64,000 nucleotides of DNA from positions 1 to 64,000 of the forward strand of contig NZ_RDQG01000016.1 of NCBI RefSeq assembly GCF_003697815.1, written 5' to 3'. The DNA is from Halalkalicoccus subterraneus. Lineage in GTDB: Archaea; Halobacteriota; Halobacteria; Halobacteriales; Halalkalicoccaceae. The notes beneath the pieces are model-generated. The model did not search any database. It was not told where the DNA came from and saw only the letters and a program-made list of their open reading frames with translations. Both the position numbers and the translations under genes were made by a program. Below, piece after piece: positions 8,285 through 16,441 of this stretch. Numbering within the stretch: position 1 is the first letter of the stretch; each line of letters opens with the position of its first letter.

Positions 8285-9736
8285 ATGAGCTATTCCGGTC
8301 CGACAGACCTGTTTATCGACGGCGAGTGGACAAGTTCCGAGAGCGGCGAGACGCTCGTCACAGAAGATCCAGCGACCGAGGAACCCTACGCGGAGGTCGC
8401 AGAAGCCACGACGGAGGACATCGACCGCGCCGTCTCAGCCGCGGAGAGAGCGGTCGGGCGCGAGGTGGAGTGGCGATCACTGGCCCCCCGGGAGCGTGGC
8501 GCACGGCTGTACGCCATGGCCGACGCGATCGAGGAACGAAAGGACGAGATCATCCGTGTCGAATCTCGAGACAACGGCAAGACTCCCTTCGAGGCGACCC
8601 TGGATGTCGACATGGTAATCGACACCTTCCGGTACTACGCCGGTTGGACCGACAAGATCCAGGGCAACGAGGTGCCGGTCCCCGGCGACAGGCTGAACTA
8701 CACGGTTCGCGAGCCGCTCGGCGTCACCGGCCACGTAATCCCATGGAACTACCCGTTCCAGCTCGCCGGCCGAAGCCTCGCGCCAGCGCTGGCCTGCGGG
8801 AACACGGCCGTCCTAAAACCCTCCAGTACGACGCCCCTGTCGGCGCTATACTACGCGATCGCGGCGGAGGAAGCGGACCTGCCCGACGGTGTCTTGAACG
8901 TCGTCCCCGGACGGGGGAGCACCGCCGGGAACCGCCTCGCCGAACACCCGGACGTCGATCACGTCGCGTTCACGGGCAGCACGGGCGTCGGCAAGGCCGT
9001 TATGGAGCACGCCTCGCGAAACGTCACGAGCGTCACGCTCGAACTCGGGGGGAAGGGGCCGAACCTCGTCTTCCCGGACGCCGACCTCGACGCCGCTGCC
9101 GGAGGGGTCCACTACGGCATCTTCATGAACGCCGGCCAGATGTGCTGGGCGGGGTCACGCCTGCTCGTCCACGAAGACGTCCACGACGAGGTGGTCGATC
9201 GAGTCGTCGAACGGGCTAAATCGACGCCGCTTGGAAGCGGGATTGACGACGACGGCCGAATGGGACCAACTGTCAGCGAAAGCCAACAGCAGGAGGTGCT
9301 CGAGTACATCGAGACGGGCAAAAACGAGGGTGCAACGGTCGCGACCGGCGGCAATATTCCCTCCGAGAAGGATGTCGGCCACTTTGTCGAGCCGACCGTG
9401 TTCACTGATGTTACCAATGATATGACGATCGCCCGTGAGGAGATCTTCGGACCCGTGCTGTCGGTGATTGAGTTCGCCGACCGTGAGGAGGCCATCGAGA
9501 TCGCCAACGATTCTCCCTACGGATTGATGGCCGGAATTTGGACTACAGACCTGAAGACGGCCCACTCGGTCGCCGATTATCTCGATTACGGGATGGTGAG
9601 CGTCAACGAATTTCCAGTTACCCAGCCTCAGACGCCCTTTGGCGGATTCGAGCAGAGCGGCCTCGGACGGGAGCAGGGTACCGAAGCCATCCACGAGTAC
9701 ACCCAGACAAAGAACGTCAACGTCAATCTTGAGTAG
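8285..9736 (+). CDS. NAD(P)-dependent aldehyde dehydrogenase
   Basis: 483 residues, the usual length. Catalytic Cys287 (NAGQMCWAGSR) and general base Glu253 (LELGGKGP) are present, along with the PWNYPFQL nucleotide-binding region, FTGSTGVGK, and the C-terminal NEFPVTQPQTPFGGF block. It oxidises aldehydes to acids, or in this context possibly an aromatic aldehyde such as benzaldehyde or phenylacetaldehyde. It lies divergent from the broken alcohol dehydrogenase with a shared AT-rich promoter region. A TATA-like box 30 nt upstream supports this start. The substrate is inferred only from neighbours; betaine-aldehyde-type activity cannot be excluded. Confidence 0.92.
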   Translation: MSYSGPTDLFIDGEWTSSESGETLVTEDPATEEPYAEVAEATTEDIDRAVSAAERAVGREVEWRSLAPRERGARLYAMADAIEERKDEIIRVESRDNGKTPFEATLDVDMVIDTFRYYAGWTDKIQGNEVPVPGDRLNYTVREPLGVTGHVIPWNYPFQLAGRSLAPALACGNTAVLKPSSTTPLSALYYAIAAEEADLPDGVLNVVPGRGSTAGNRLAEHPDVDHVAFTGSTGVGKAVMEHASRNVTSVTLELGGKGPNLVFPDADLDAAAGGVHYGIFMNAGQMCWAGSRLLVHEDVHDEVVDRVVERAKSTPLGSGIDDDGRMGPTVSESQQQEVLEYIETGKNEGATVATGGNIPSEKDVGHFVEPTVFTDVTNDMTIAREEIFGPVLSVIEFADREEAIEIANDSPYGLMAGIWTTDLKTAHSVADYLDYGMVSVNEFPVTQPQTPFGGFEQSGLGREQGTEAIHEYTQTKNVNVNLE

Positions 9737-10082
9737 CGTTCTCCCGCCGCACGTTTATCCCTGAGAACGGAGAGCCGGTTCCCGAGAAGACCGTACAAAA
9801 TCCCGTTGCTACCGACGTTCGCACGGATCTCAGCAAACCATCGGCTCCGCGCCTGGTAATTCAGACGACCGCTTCTGGGAGGAGCCAGCTGTGAAAAACA
9901 TTGTCGACCTGGGCGACAAGATCTATCGTGTACGGCGAAACCGGGTGTACGATTCGTGTGTCAACATTACGTCCACTGAGGAGTCACTCGGAAATCAGCC
10001 CCGCGAACCGGGATGGCTGCGCATACTGGTGCGGGGAGACCAACCGATCCAGCTGACGGTTCTCGAATCATCTCCGAGAAGC

Positions 10083-10088
10083 TTTATA
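10083..10088 (+). promoter_or_regulatory. TATA box before acyl-CoA dehydrogenase
   Basis: TTTATA lies 27-32 nt before the ATG at 10115, giving a near-leaderless transcript and fixing that start against an upstream in-frame ATG at 10013. The rest of the 378-bp stretch 9737-10114 holds no convincing gene; a GTG frame at 9891-10109 ends just before the acyl-CoA dehydrogenase and has no recognisable features. Confidence 0.6.
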
Positions 10089-10114
10089 GTGGCGTGTCCC
10101 AGGTATTGAACCGT

Positions 10115-11269
10115 ATGACCCTCATCGAGAGCGCGCTCTCCGAGGAGCACCGCGAAATCCGAGACCGGTCGGCGGCCTTCGCCGCCGACGTCGTCGAACC
10201 GGAGGCAGAACGCATCGAGCAGGACGATGAGTTCCCTCGCGAAGTGATCGAACAGGCGGGCGAATACGGTCTCCTGGGGATCATGGTTCCCGAAAAGTAC
10301 GGCGGCGAGGGGTCGGACTTCCTCTCGTACTGCCTGGCTGTCGAGCGGATCGCCGAGGCAAGCGGCGCGGTCGCCGAGACGATCCAGGGCCACACGTTCG
10401 CAGCGCTCCCGATCTTGAACTTCGGCACCGAGAAACAGAAATCCGAGTACCTCGAACCAATGGTCCGTGGAGAGCATGTCGGCGCGATGCTGTTGACCGA
10501 GCCTAGCGCAGGCAGTTCGCCGACGGAACTCGAGACGGTCGCCGAGGCCGACGACGGGGGCTACTCGATCGCCGGCGAGAAGTCCTTCGGGACGAATGCC
10601 GGCGTCGCAGATATCCACCTCGTCGTCGCGCGTAAGCGCCCTGCGCCCGAGGAGGGTCACGGTGTGAGTGTCTTTCTTGTTCCTGCCGTCGATGATCAGG
10701 AGGGATTCACCTTCGAACGCGAGATGTTTATGGGGATGCGTGGCCATGTCACTGGCGACTCAACGTTTGATGACGTCCACGTGAGCGAGAATGCACTGCT
10801 GGGCGAGATAGGTAGGGGCTTTCGGATCGCAATGGGAACTATCGACATGGCCCGAACAGGATTGGGCGCTATCGGGATAGGTATTGCCCGCGCTGCGTTA
10901 GATGAGGCAATCGACTACGCTGGCACGCGTGAGCAAGGTGGCCAGGCAGTCGGCCAGTACCAGGCAGTGCAGGTACTCGTCGCCGATATGGATGCTCAAC
11001 TAGACGGGGCGCGCCACCTTGTCTACGATTCGGCAAAGTCGATCACTGACGGTCAGGGCGACACACGCAAGTCGAGTAAGGCGAAGTTCGTCTCGAGCGA
11101 GGCTGCTGAGTTCATTACTCGTAACGCAATCCAAGTCTATGGCGGGAAAGGCTATCGAAAGGATCTGCCGCTTGAGCGCTACTACCGAGATGCGAAGATA
11201 CTGAGTATCATTGGCGGAACAAACGAGATTCAGCGAACAACCGTTGCAAGTGAAGTGCTGAATCTCTAG
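10115..11269 (+). CDS. Acyl-CoA dehydrogenase
   Basis: 384 residues, a standard three-domain flavoprotein: N-terminal helices, a middle beta domain with LLTEPSAGSS (FAD and substrate contacts), and a C-terminal helical domain with YGGKGYRKDLPLERYYRDA. It introduces a 2,3 double bond in an acyl-CoA and passes electrons to ETF. The usual catalytic Glu in IYEGT is Gly here (IIGGTNEIQ). The alternative isovaleryl/long-chain position, read by eye as LDLER in those enzymes, appears as IDMAR, so no canonical base is obvious. The start at 10115 fits a TATA box. It stands alone between the aldehyde dehydrogenase and the convergent hydratase of the paa-like operon. No ETF genes are in the window. Confidence 0.9.
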   Translation: MTLIESALSEEHREIRDRSAAFAADVVEPEAERIEQDDEFPREVIEQAGEYGLLGIMVPEKYGGEGSDFLSYCLAVERIAEASGAVAETIQGHTFAALPILNFGTEKQKSEYLEPMVRGEHVGAMLLTEPSAGSSPTELETVAEADDGGYSIAGEKSFGTNAGVADIHLVVARKRPAPEEGHGVSVFLVPAVDDQEGFTFEREMFMGMRGHVTGDSTFDDVHVSENALLGEIGRGFRIAMGTIDMARTGLGAIGIGIARAALDEAIDYAGTREQGGQAVGQYQAVQVLVADMDAQLDGARHLVYDSAKSITDGQGDTRKSSKAKFVSSEAAEFITRNAIQVYGGKGYRKDLPLERYYRDAKILSIIGGTNEIQRTTVASEVLNL

Positions 11270-11468
11270 TACCAAAACAAACCCTCGGGTAACGGCATTT
11301 GCCTCGTCCTATCTAGAAATACTATATCTTCAACGCCGTTCCGGTGAATTCATCGATTTTCAGCTAACCAGCCATGTCTCACAATTATTCCTCCCCTTTA
11401 TAGTTGGATGATCTAAAAACCGCACTGGTTAAAAACGGAATGGGATATACGTGGCCGCAAGTCAGCAG

Positions 11469-12320
11469 CTAGTCGTCGCTTGGTTCGCCAGGTTCTTTCT
11501 CGCCGAGTTCGACGGCCAGGAAGTCTGCTTCGTGATCTCCGAGAAATGCGTTAACACCTTCTTTCTCCACGTCGGAGCCGAGCAGACGATTTTGGAGTTC
11601 GCGCTCGTGGGAGAGAGCATCCCAAAGGGGCATTTCGAGGCCCTCGTTGACAGCCAGTTTGTTATGGCCAACAGCCATGTGGGACTTCTGGGCGATTTGC
11701 TGGGCGAACTCGCGGGCGGCGTCTTCAACCTCTCCAGCAGGGTGGAGCTCGTCGAAGATGCCGCGATCAGTCGCTTCTTCCGGTGAGATTGTCTCACCAG
11801 TAATCATCATTTTGAGTGCGGTGGACCGATCGATATAGCGGGGAAGCAGTTGTGTTCCCGCCTCACCAGCGATGAGACCGAGGTGAATCTCTGGCATGCC
11901 AACGTTGTAATTATCATCATTACCGACATATCGGAAGTCACAGGCCAGCGCGAGTTCTAACCCACCACCCATACAGTGACCATCCACTACCGCAATGAAG
12001 ATGGTATCGGTCGTCCGCATCTTCATGATGATCTCTTTGCTCGTCTGGCTTGCATAGCCTACTTGTTTACCCGATTCCTCCTGAAGTGCTTTGATATCAA
12101 AGCCCGTTGAGAAGAACTTCTCGTTAGCACTTCCGAACAGAACGGCTCGGACATCTTCATCAAATCGGACTGTCTCGACGGCTCGCTGCAATTCAAGGAG
12201 AACGTCGATATTATGGGCGTTAGCCGGTGGTCGATCGATACGGATGGTTCCGACATGATCCTCTAAGTCTGTCTGGAAGAATTCCAGGTCTAGCTCGCTA
12301 AACGCTTGCATACATCTCAT
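11469..12320 (-). CDS. Enoyl-CoA hydratase/isomerase family protein
   Basis: 283 residues, crotonase fold. The oxyanion-hole segments are visible as FSTGFDIKAL and GHCMGGGLELALACD, and the active-site loop as MPEIHLGLIAGEAGTQLLPR. One acidic residue is retained in PEIHLG; the second catalytic Glu position reads around GEAGTQ, consistent with hydratase or isomerase chemistry. It lies 123 nt downstream of the PaaD-type zinc ribbon on the same strand, so it is probably the last gene of the epoxidase operon. In the bacterial phenylacetate pathway PaaG isomerises the ring epoxide to an oxepin; a similar job is a reasonable inference. The C-terminal tail is acidic, as usual for halophiles. Confidence 0.85.
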   Translation of the reverse strand: MRCMQAFSELDLEFFQTDLEDHVGTIRIDRPPANAHNIDVLLELQRAVETVRFDEDVRAVLFGSANEKFFSTGFDIKALQEESGKQVGYASQTSKEIIMKMRTTDTIFIAVVDGHCMGGGLELALACDFRYVGNDDNYNVGMPEIHLGLIAGEAGTQLLPRYIDRSTALKMMITGETISPEEATDRGIFDELHPAGEVEDAAREFAQQIAQKSHMAVGHNKLAVNEGLEMPLWDALSHERELQNRLLGSDVEKEGVNAFLGDHEADFLAVELGEKEPGEPSDD

Positions 12321-12443
12321 TGATCAACAGTGGCGCATAAGTAACTTTCCATCATAATTGATCTCGGGAAACCCTTCGACTACTATAACTACTAAAAAAT
12401 ACTGTGACCACCTCTCGCGATGAATAGGGAAAACAGAGGATGA

Positions 12444-12617
12444 TTATTCGGTATCGGGCTGTTTACCATCGAACTTGATGCGTTCGAAAACGGTATTACA
12501 GCTATTGCAGTAGTACTGCATCTTCGATATCTCACTTCCGAACGCGGATTCCCGTTCGGTATCCGCTGAGTCACAGAATGGGCAGATGATGTTCAGATCC
12601 GAATCTTGGTCGTTCAT
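12444..12617 (-). CDS. PaaD C-terminal-type zinc-ribbon protein (split PaaD)
   Basis: 57 residues from the ATG at 12617, five nt after the PaaC stop; the longer frame would start at TTG. Four cysteines form CPFCDS and CNSCN, with the DTERESAFGS block between them that matches the C-terminal zinc domain of bacterial PaaD, which follows a DUF59/MIP18 domain in the same chain. Here that DUF59 half is a separate gene two positions upstream (13595-13990). PaaD helps mature or support the di-iron PaaABC oxygenase in bacteria. Splitting the protein suggests the two halves associate or act separately. The small size explains why it could be overlooked. Confidence 0.82.
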   Translation of the reverse strand: MNDQDSDLNIICPFCDSADTERESAFGSEISKMQYYCNSCNTVFERIKFDGKQPDTE

Positions 12618-12622
12618 GGCGA

Positions 12623-13387
12623 TCAATTCATCGCGAAGAGTTCGTTCTCGGTCCCCCGAAGCTGTCGGGTATCGGCGTCACTGATTGATCCGTCACCAAC
12701 GCGTCGTCTGACTTCGTTCCACTCGCTGAGTGCCGGACCGTCCCAATCGACGCTGTCAAGCGAAACGGCCGTATTCTTGAACAAGTCGCGGTAGTGTCCT
12801 TCGAATGCTTTGCGAATCTCGGTAATCGAACGGTTAGTGAACCCAGCTTGGAACAGTGGATCCGTTGCTTCGTTGTATTCTGCAGGTCCGATGAACGCAA
12901 GCGCTTGAGGCAATGTTGTTTCCAGAGTAGTCTGTATTGTGTCAGGATCTTCTTCGGCTAGTGCCTCTAAACGAGCGTCATGGTACTCGAGATGAAAGTA
13001 CTCATCTTCACCCATTTTGGTGATTAGTCCATCGAGATCATCCTTATCGATGGCATCGATTAGGTACCACGCTGCGCGGTCGGCTGGTGCGATTGAGGCT
13101 ACATATGCCGGCCAGTTCCCATCGATCCGATCAAGACAGGCGGCGTTATGGAACTCCTCTGCGTCGCGTTGACCGTTGAGCCAATCTAGATCCCGGCCTT
13201 GTGACTGCAGTTCATTGATGAACTGGCGGAAGTGACCGATTTCCTCTTGGGCGGCACTTGCCCCGCCGATATCGTCCTCAAGTGAGGGTCCAGCGAGGCT
13301 CCATTGAGCGTTCCGGTGCCCAAGGATGAGTTTGGTGTCTGCGATAGCTTGTACATAGTCGACCGCTGAGTCTGGCCATTTACTCAT
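12623..13387 (-). CDS. paaC: Phenylacetyl-CoA epoxidase-type structural subunit PaaC
   Basis: 254 residues from the ATG at 13387 (ATGAGTAA overlap with the PaaB stop; a GTG six nt earlier is possible). Ferritin-like helical protein. Early sequence TKLILGHRNAQWSLAGPSLEDDI and the AQEEIGH and EDEYFHLEYH helices match PaaC, the structural partner of the di-iron PaaA subunit. It contributes to the PaaAC heterodimer. Gene order is paaA, paaD-N, paaB, paaC, paaD-zinc, differing from bacterial paaABCDE. Tight spacing shows a single transcript. Confidence 0.9.
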   Translation of the reverse strand: MSKWPDSAVDYVQAIADTKLILGHRNAQWSLAGPSLEDDIGGASAAQEEIGHFRQFINELQSQGRDLDWLNGQRDAEEFHNAACLDRIDGNWPAYVASIAPADRAAWYLIDAIDKDDLDGLITKMGEDEYFHLEYHDARLEALAEEDPDTIQTTLETTLPQALAFIGPAEYNEATDPLFQAGFTNRSITEIRKAFEGHYRDLFKNTAVSLDSVDWDGPALSEWNEVRRRVGDGSISDADTRQLRGTENELFAMN

Positions 13388-13589
13388 CAGCACCCACCCT
13401 CATTGTAGGCTGCTTGCCGGTGACCTCAATCAGATTTTCCTCGCGAACGACTGCGAGGAAATCCCAGTCCTCTTCGTCGAACGTGTTGTGTGCATACATC
13501 CTTGCTAAGCGGTCACTCTGTGCCCGCACGTTACCGATATGGAGCGTCTCATCGCCTTGGTTGATCCGTGCAAATACTTCGTATTTCAT
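13380..13589 (-). CDS. paaB: Phenylacetyl-CoA epoxidase-type subunit PaaB
   Basis: 69 residues. The sequence MKYEVFARINQGDETLHIGNV, the ARMYAHNTF helix and the WDFLAVVREENLIEV end match PaaB, the small bridging subunit that joins PaaAC heterodimers in bacterial phenylacetyl-CoA epoxidase. It starts five nt after the paaD-N stop and its stop overlaps the paaC start, so it is co-translated with the oxygenase subunits. Length is slightly shorter than the bacterial ~95 residues; the difference lies in the tail. Confidence 0.88.
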   Translation of the reverse strand: MKYEVFARINQGDETLHIGNVRAQSDRLARMYAHNTFDEEDWDFLAVVREENLIEVTGKQPTMRVGADE

Positions 13590-13594
13590 CGATC

Positions 13595-13990
13595 TTAGAG
13601 GCTAATTCCCGCTTCCCGCATCTTCTCTCTGACCTCGGCGGTGAGCATATCTTTCGACCAGACTGGATCCCAAACCACCTCAATGTCGACGGTTTCGACG
13701 CCATCAAGGATGGTCAAACAACTTTCGATGTCGTTCTGGATCATGTCGTAGGCTGGACATCCCATACAAGGGTACGTCATCTCAACGGTGACTGCTCCAC
13801 TATCAGCCTCAATGTCGTAGATCATCGCCATTTCGACTAGGCTGACGGGAATGTGTGGATCGGGGATCTCATCAACAACATCCCAAAGATATCCTTCGAA
13901 GGGGGTTGCGTCCGCGCGGCGCCGCTCAACAAACTCGCTCGCGTGCGAAGAGTCGGATATACCTTTTGTTCGTGGTTGTACGCTCGACAT
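13595..13990 (-). CDS. PaaD N-terminal-type DUF59/MIP18 protein (split PaaD)
   Basis: 131 residues. The core VVDEIPDPHIPVSLVEMAM, the Pro-Cys segment TYPCMGCPAYDMI, and the ending VVWDPVWSKDML are typical of the DUF59 half of PaaD and of SufT/MIP18-type iron-sulfur assembly proteins. The zinc-ribbon tail normally fused to bacterial PaaD is missing and is encoded separately at 12444-12617. It sits between paaA and paaB, three nt after the paaA stop. A role in loading or protecting the metal centre of the oxygenase is inferred from PaaD family knowledge. The N-terminal 30 residues are a variable, probably flexible extension. Confidence 0.87.
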   Translation of the reverse strand: MSSVQPRTKGISDSSHASEFVERRRADATPFEGYLWDVVDEIPDPHIPVSLVEMAMIYDIEADSGAVTVEMTYPCMGCPAYDMIQNDIESCLTILDGVETVDIEVVWDPVWSKDMLTAEVREKMREAGISL

Positions 13991-13993
13991 AAG

Positions 13994-14914
13994 CTATACC
14001 TCGACCTCGACTTTACCTGATTGGATGAGCTCAACGTACTTTTCGTTGGCCGGACCGCGGGAACGCCAGCGGTCCATGACATCGCCCCACGAAATGGATT
14101 CGTTGTAGCGCCATTCTTTGTTCTCTGCGTCGAACGCGATCGGCATGTCATACTCGATGACGTACTCGTCCGCCTCTTCATCGTAGTGAGCTGGAACGTT
14201 TAGGTCGAGTTCGTTCATTAGAGGTAACGACCGCGAAAGCCAATCTTGACGGAGTTCGTCGTTGGACTTGCCTTTAATTTGGTACTCAAGTTGATCATCA
14301 TGTTTTTTCTTGTCGTCGGGCAATCCGAACCACTCGATTCCGATCGGGAACATCCAATCAACCGCTTCCTGCAGCTTTCGATGGGTTTTGTCGTTTTTGT
14401 TCGCAAGACGGCGCATCCACGTCTCTCCGTGGCGGAGGTGGAACTGTTCTTCCTTGTTGACTTTCGTCAGCGCGCGTTTCCAGGGCGCATATGAGGTATT
14501 TTCGTGGATATCGCCCAAGAGGACGATACCTGCACGGTCGAACAAGCCGTGGGCCGTCACGAGCTCCGCGAAATTCTCAATGTGCTGATCGAACCCGTAT
14601 GTATTGCGGAACTCATGAGGCTCGCGCCCGTAAATAAGGTCTTCGCGGTTCTCACCCAAGTCTTCAAGCAGGCGGTAAGCAATGTGGCCGTGGCCGAGTT
14701 CGTCCTGGATTACGCTGATACAGGACGCTCGTGCGTTAGGCGACGGTGCGTTGAGAGACTGATCATAGTACGCGGGCGCACTCATCAGCTCTGTATCTCC
14801 CGAGACCAGCAAAATCTGTTTCAAGGCTTTCTTGTAGCCTTCGGTCATCTCATCGGTCGATTCAATCATCTTTCCATTCTGAACTTGCTGTTTCAACTGT
14901 TTCTCTGTTGGCAT
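13994..14914 (-). CDS. paaA: Phenylacetyl-CoA epoxidase-type catalytic di-iron subunit PaaA
   Basis: 306 residues. The di-iron carboxylate pattern is visible: Glu42 (GDTELMS), Glu72-x-x-His75 (DELGHGHIAY), Glu117 region, and Glu156-x-x-His159 (NKEEQFHLRHG). This matches PaaA, which epoxidises the ring of phenylacetyl-CoA using O2 and electrons from PaaE in bacteria. No PaaE reductase is present; a stand-alone 2Fe-2S ferredoxin lies 675 nt away on the other strand. The gene heads a five- or six-gene operon. A degenerate copy of the GTATAC palindrome lies about 50 nt before the start, overlapping the likely promoter. Because the linked ligase looks benzoate/2-aminobenzoate-like, the substrate may be another aryl-CoA. 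Confidence 0.92.
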   Translation of the reverse strand: MPTEKQLKQQVQNGKMIESTDEMTEGYKKALKQILLVSGDTELMSAPAYYDQSLNAPSPNARASCISVIQDELGHGHIAYRLLEDLGENREDLIYGREPHEFRNTYGFDQHIENFAELVTAHGLFDRAGIVLLGDIHENTSYAPWKRALTKVNKEEQFHLRHGETWMRRLANKNDKTHRKLQEAVDWMFPIGIEWFGLPDDKKKHDDQLEYQIKGKSNDELRQDWLSRSLPLMNELDLNVPAHYDEEADEYVIEYDMPIAFDAENKEWRYNESISWGDVMDRWRSRGPANEKYVELIQSGKVEVEV

Positions 14915-14963
14915 GGTCTACCTCTACACTCCAATTGTTTGGCCAGCACTATAATTGTTTTCT

Positions 14964-14982
14964 GTATACGATTTTCGTATCC
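14964..14982. promoter_or_regulatory. Degenerate copy of the GTATAC palindromic operator before paaA
   Basis: GTATACGA-TTT-TCGTATCC is an imperfect version (one extra spacer base, one mismatch) of the 18-bp palindrome found twice upstream of the aryl-CoA ligase. It lies 50-68 nt before the paaA start in the 174-bp space to the divergent GNAT gene, so it could control either direction. Confidence 0.5.
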
Positions 14983-15088
14983 GATTGCCGAATTCAGATC
15001 CTCTTCAAGACCATTTAGGGAAAACCATCATCATTATGATGGAAGAGATGACAGGACCTTTTTGGTAGTTGGGAGCAGAAGAGAGAAC

Positions 15089-15583
15089 ATGACGTACGAA
15101 CTACGACACAGTACGGTCGATGACGGTAAGGAAATCCTCGAACTCTGGCACGGGTTCACAGAGCACCTTTCGAAGTACGATGATCGCTACCAGCATAAAG
15201 AGGACGCAGACAATCGATGGCTACAGTACTTCGAGAATCAACTTGTCGACTCAAAATACGGGACAGTGATCATCGCCGAACACGAAGAAACAGGCGAATT
15301 GATTGGCGTTCTTGAAGCACGTGTGATGGGTGATCATCCAATTTTTCGTCTCAAGGATCACGGGTACATTAATGGTCACTATGTTCGGGAGGACCATTGG
15401 AATGAGGGCGTTGGTAAGGCGTTGATTGAGGAGGCTCATACTTGGTTCGCTGACTCACCGCGTGACATCGACTTCTATCGAATTGACGTGGTTGACGGCG
15501 ACGAGAAGGCCGCAGAGGTGTACGAAAAACTCGGATTCGAACCAGTTGAACACGTCTTCGAACGCTCCATCGAGGAGCAGTAG
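15089..15583 (+). CDS. GNAT-family N-acetyltransferase
   Basis: 164 residues from the ATG at 15089; upstream in-frame sequence overlaps paaA antisense and is not coding. The GNAT core is visible: ELRHSTVDDGKEILELW at the start, the IIAEHEETGELIGVLEAR strands, the acetyl-CoA loop reading WNEGVGKALIEEA, and VYEKLGFEPVEHVFER at the end. It acetylates an amine or amino group using acetyl-CoA. The ferredoxin start lies 5 nt downstream, so the two are co-transcribed and divergent to the oxygenase operon. Why an acetyltransferase belongs to an aryl-CoA oxygenase locus is unclear; modification of an amino-aromatic or detoxification is only speculation. Confidence 0.88.
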   Translation: MTYELRHSTVDDGKEILELWHGFTEHLSKYDDRYQHKEDADNRWLQYFENQLVDSKYGTVIIAEHEETGELIGVLEARVMGDHPIFRLKDHGYINGHYVREDHWNEGVGKALIEEAHTWFADSPRDIDFYRIDVVDGDEKAAEVYEKLGFEPVEHVFERSIEEQ

Positions 15584-15588
15584 AACCC

Positions 15589-15870
15589 ATGGTTGAGACA
15601 TACACTATCGAGTTCGTCGATGAGGGGGTGACCCTTGAGGTGGACGAAAACGAATCAATCCTTGAGGCAGCAGAGGAAGCTGGACTTGATCTGCCCTACC
15701 AATGCCGGATGGGTGTCTGTGGCGTCTGTAGCGGGATGTGTGAGAAGGGCGAAACAGATCAGATGGAGGGAATGTTTCTCTCTGAAAGCGAAAAAGAGGA
15801 TGGCTATGTTCTCACCTGTATCGCGAAGCCTCGTTCAGACATGCAGATACGGACCAACGAGAGCCCTTAG
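15589..15870 (+). CDS. 2Fe-2S plant-type ferredoxin
   Basis: 93 residues. The cluster ligands are seen in YQCRMGVCGVCSGMC and the late LTCIAKP, giving the C-x4-C-x2-C...C spacing of plant-type ferredoxins. The YTIEFVDEGVTLEVDENESILEAAEEAG beginning is a typical beta-grasp. The length is that of a ferredoxin domain alone, without the flavin/NAD reductase of bacterial PaaE, which normally carries such a domain at its C-terminus. It is therefore the best candidate electron donor for PaaA here; a reductase must come from elsewhere. It is co-transcribed with the GNAT gene. Confidence 0.93.
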   Translation: MVETYTIEFVDEGVTLEVDENESILEAAEEAGLDLPYQCRMGVCGVCSGMCEKGETDQMEGMFLSESEKEDGYVLTCIAKPRSDMQIRTNESP

Positions 15871-16044
15871 CGTATTGTACATCGAACCAAGAGCCTCATG
15901 ATTGTTTATTCGTGATCGACGACCGAGTTCGATACATCTGAACTGATCTTGATTTCTGATTCCTCGTTCTAACTGTCGGCTGGAACCCCGTGACAGACCG
16001 CGTAGTATTCATTCAATCGTATTACCAAGTGTATGCTATTAGCC

Positions 16045-16062
16045 GTATACGAATTCGTATAC
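16045..16062. promoter_or_regulatory. Perfect 18-bp palindrome, operator copy 1
   Basis: GTATACGAATTCGTATAC is a perfect palindrome. An identical copy lies at 16330-16347 in the same 571-bp intergenic stretch (15871-16441) and a degenerate one before paaA. Exact repetition of an 18-mer in one gap is strong evidence for a protein-binding site. The rest of the gap is AT-rich and holds no visible gene. Confidence 0.75.
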
Positions 16063-16329
16063 ACGTGTTACCAGACCTCTAGAGCACGCTAGCACCCGAT
16101 AAAGATAGTAGATCTTATCGAAGCCAGTAGATGCTTTACAGAAATATGTTTGTAATATGTTTCCGGAGGGTAGAAGGCCTACTCCAGAATTATATTACAA
16201 ACATACATTAGTAATACTTGATGTCTATGTAAAATAGTATGTGAGACAATATCATAGGGGATAATAGATAACACTTCACAGCGTCAAATAATATGGCATT
16301 TCAGCGGCTGACCTGATTCTCTGTCGATG

Positions 16330-16347
16330 GTATACGAATTCGTATAC
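16330..16347. promoter_or_regulatory. Perfect 18-bp palindrome, operator copy 2
   Basis: Second identical copy of GTATACGAATTCGTATAC, 285 bp from the first. It lies downstream of (on the far side of) the aryl-CoA ligase stop at 16442, not at its promoter, because the ligase runs on the minus strand. It therefore more likely serves the ferredoxin/GNAT side, DNA looping, or a short transcript not recognised here. Confidence 0.72.
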
Positions 16348-16441
16348 ACTATTTGAATACATGCATGGGAAATACAGCGACGCTTTCGGGCCAGTGTAGT
16401 AACTAAAGAAAGCAGCATTCGGAAAACGGGGTTACGGCGGG

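Noticed and set aside
9891-10109. 72-residue GTG ORF upstream of the acyl-CoA dehydrogenase
   Set aside because: No recognisable features, and it runs across the acyl-CoA dehydrogenase promoter.
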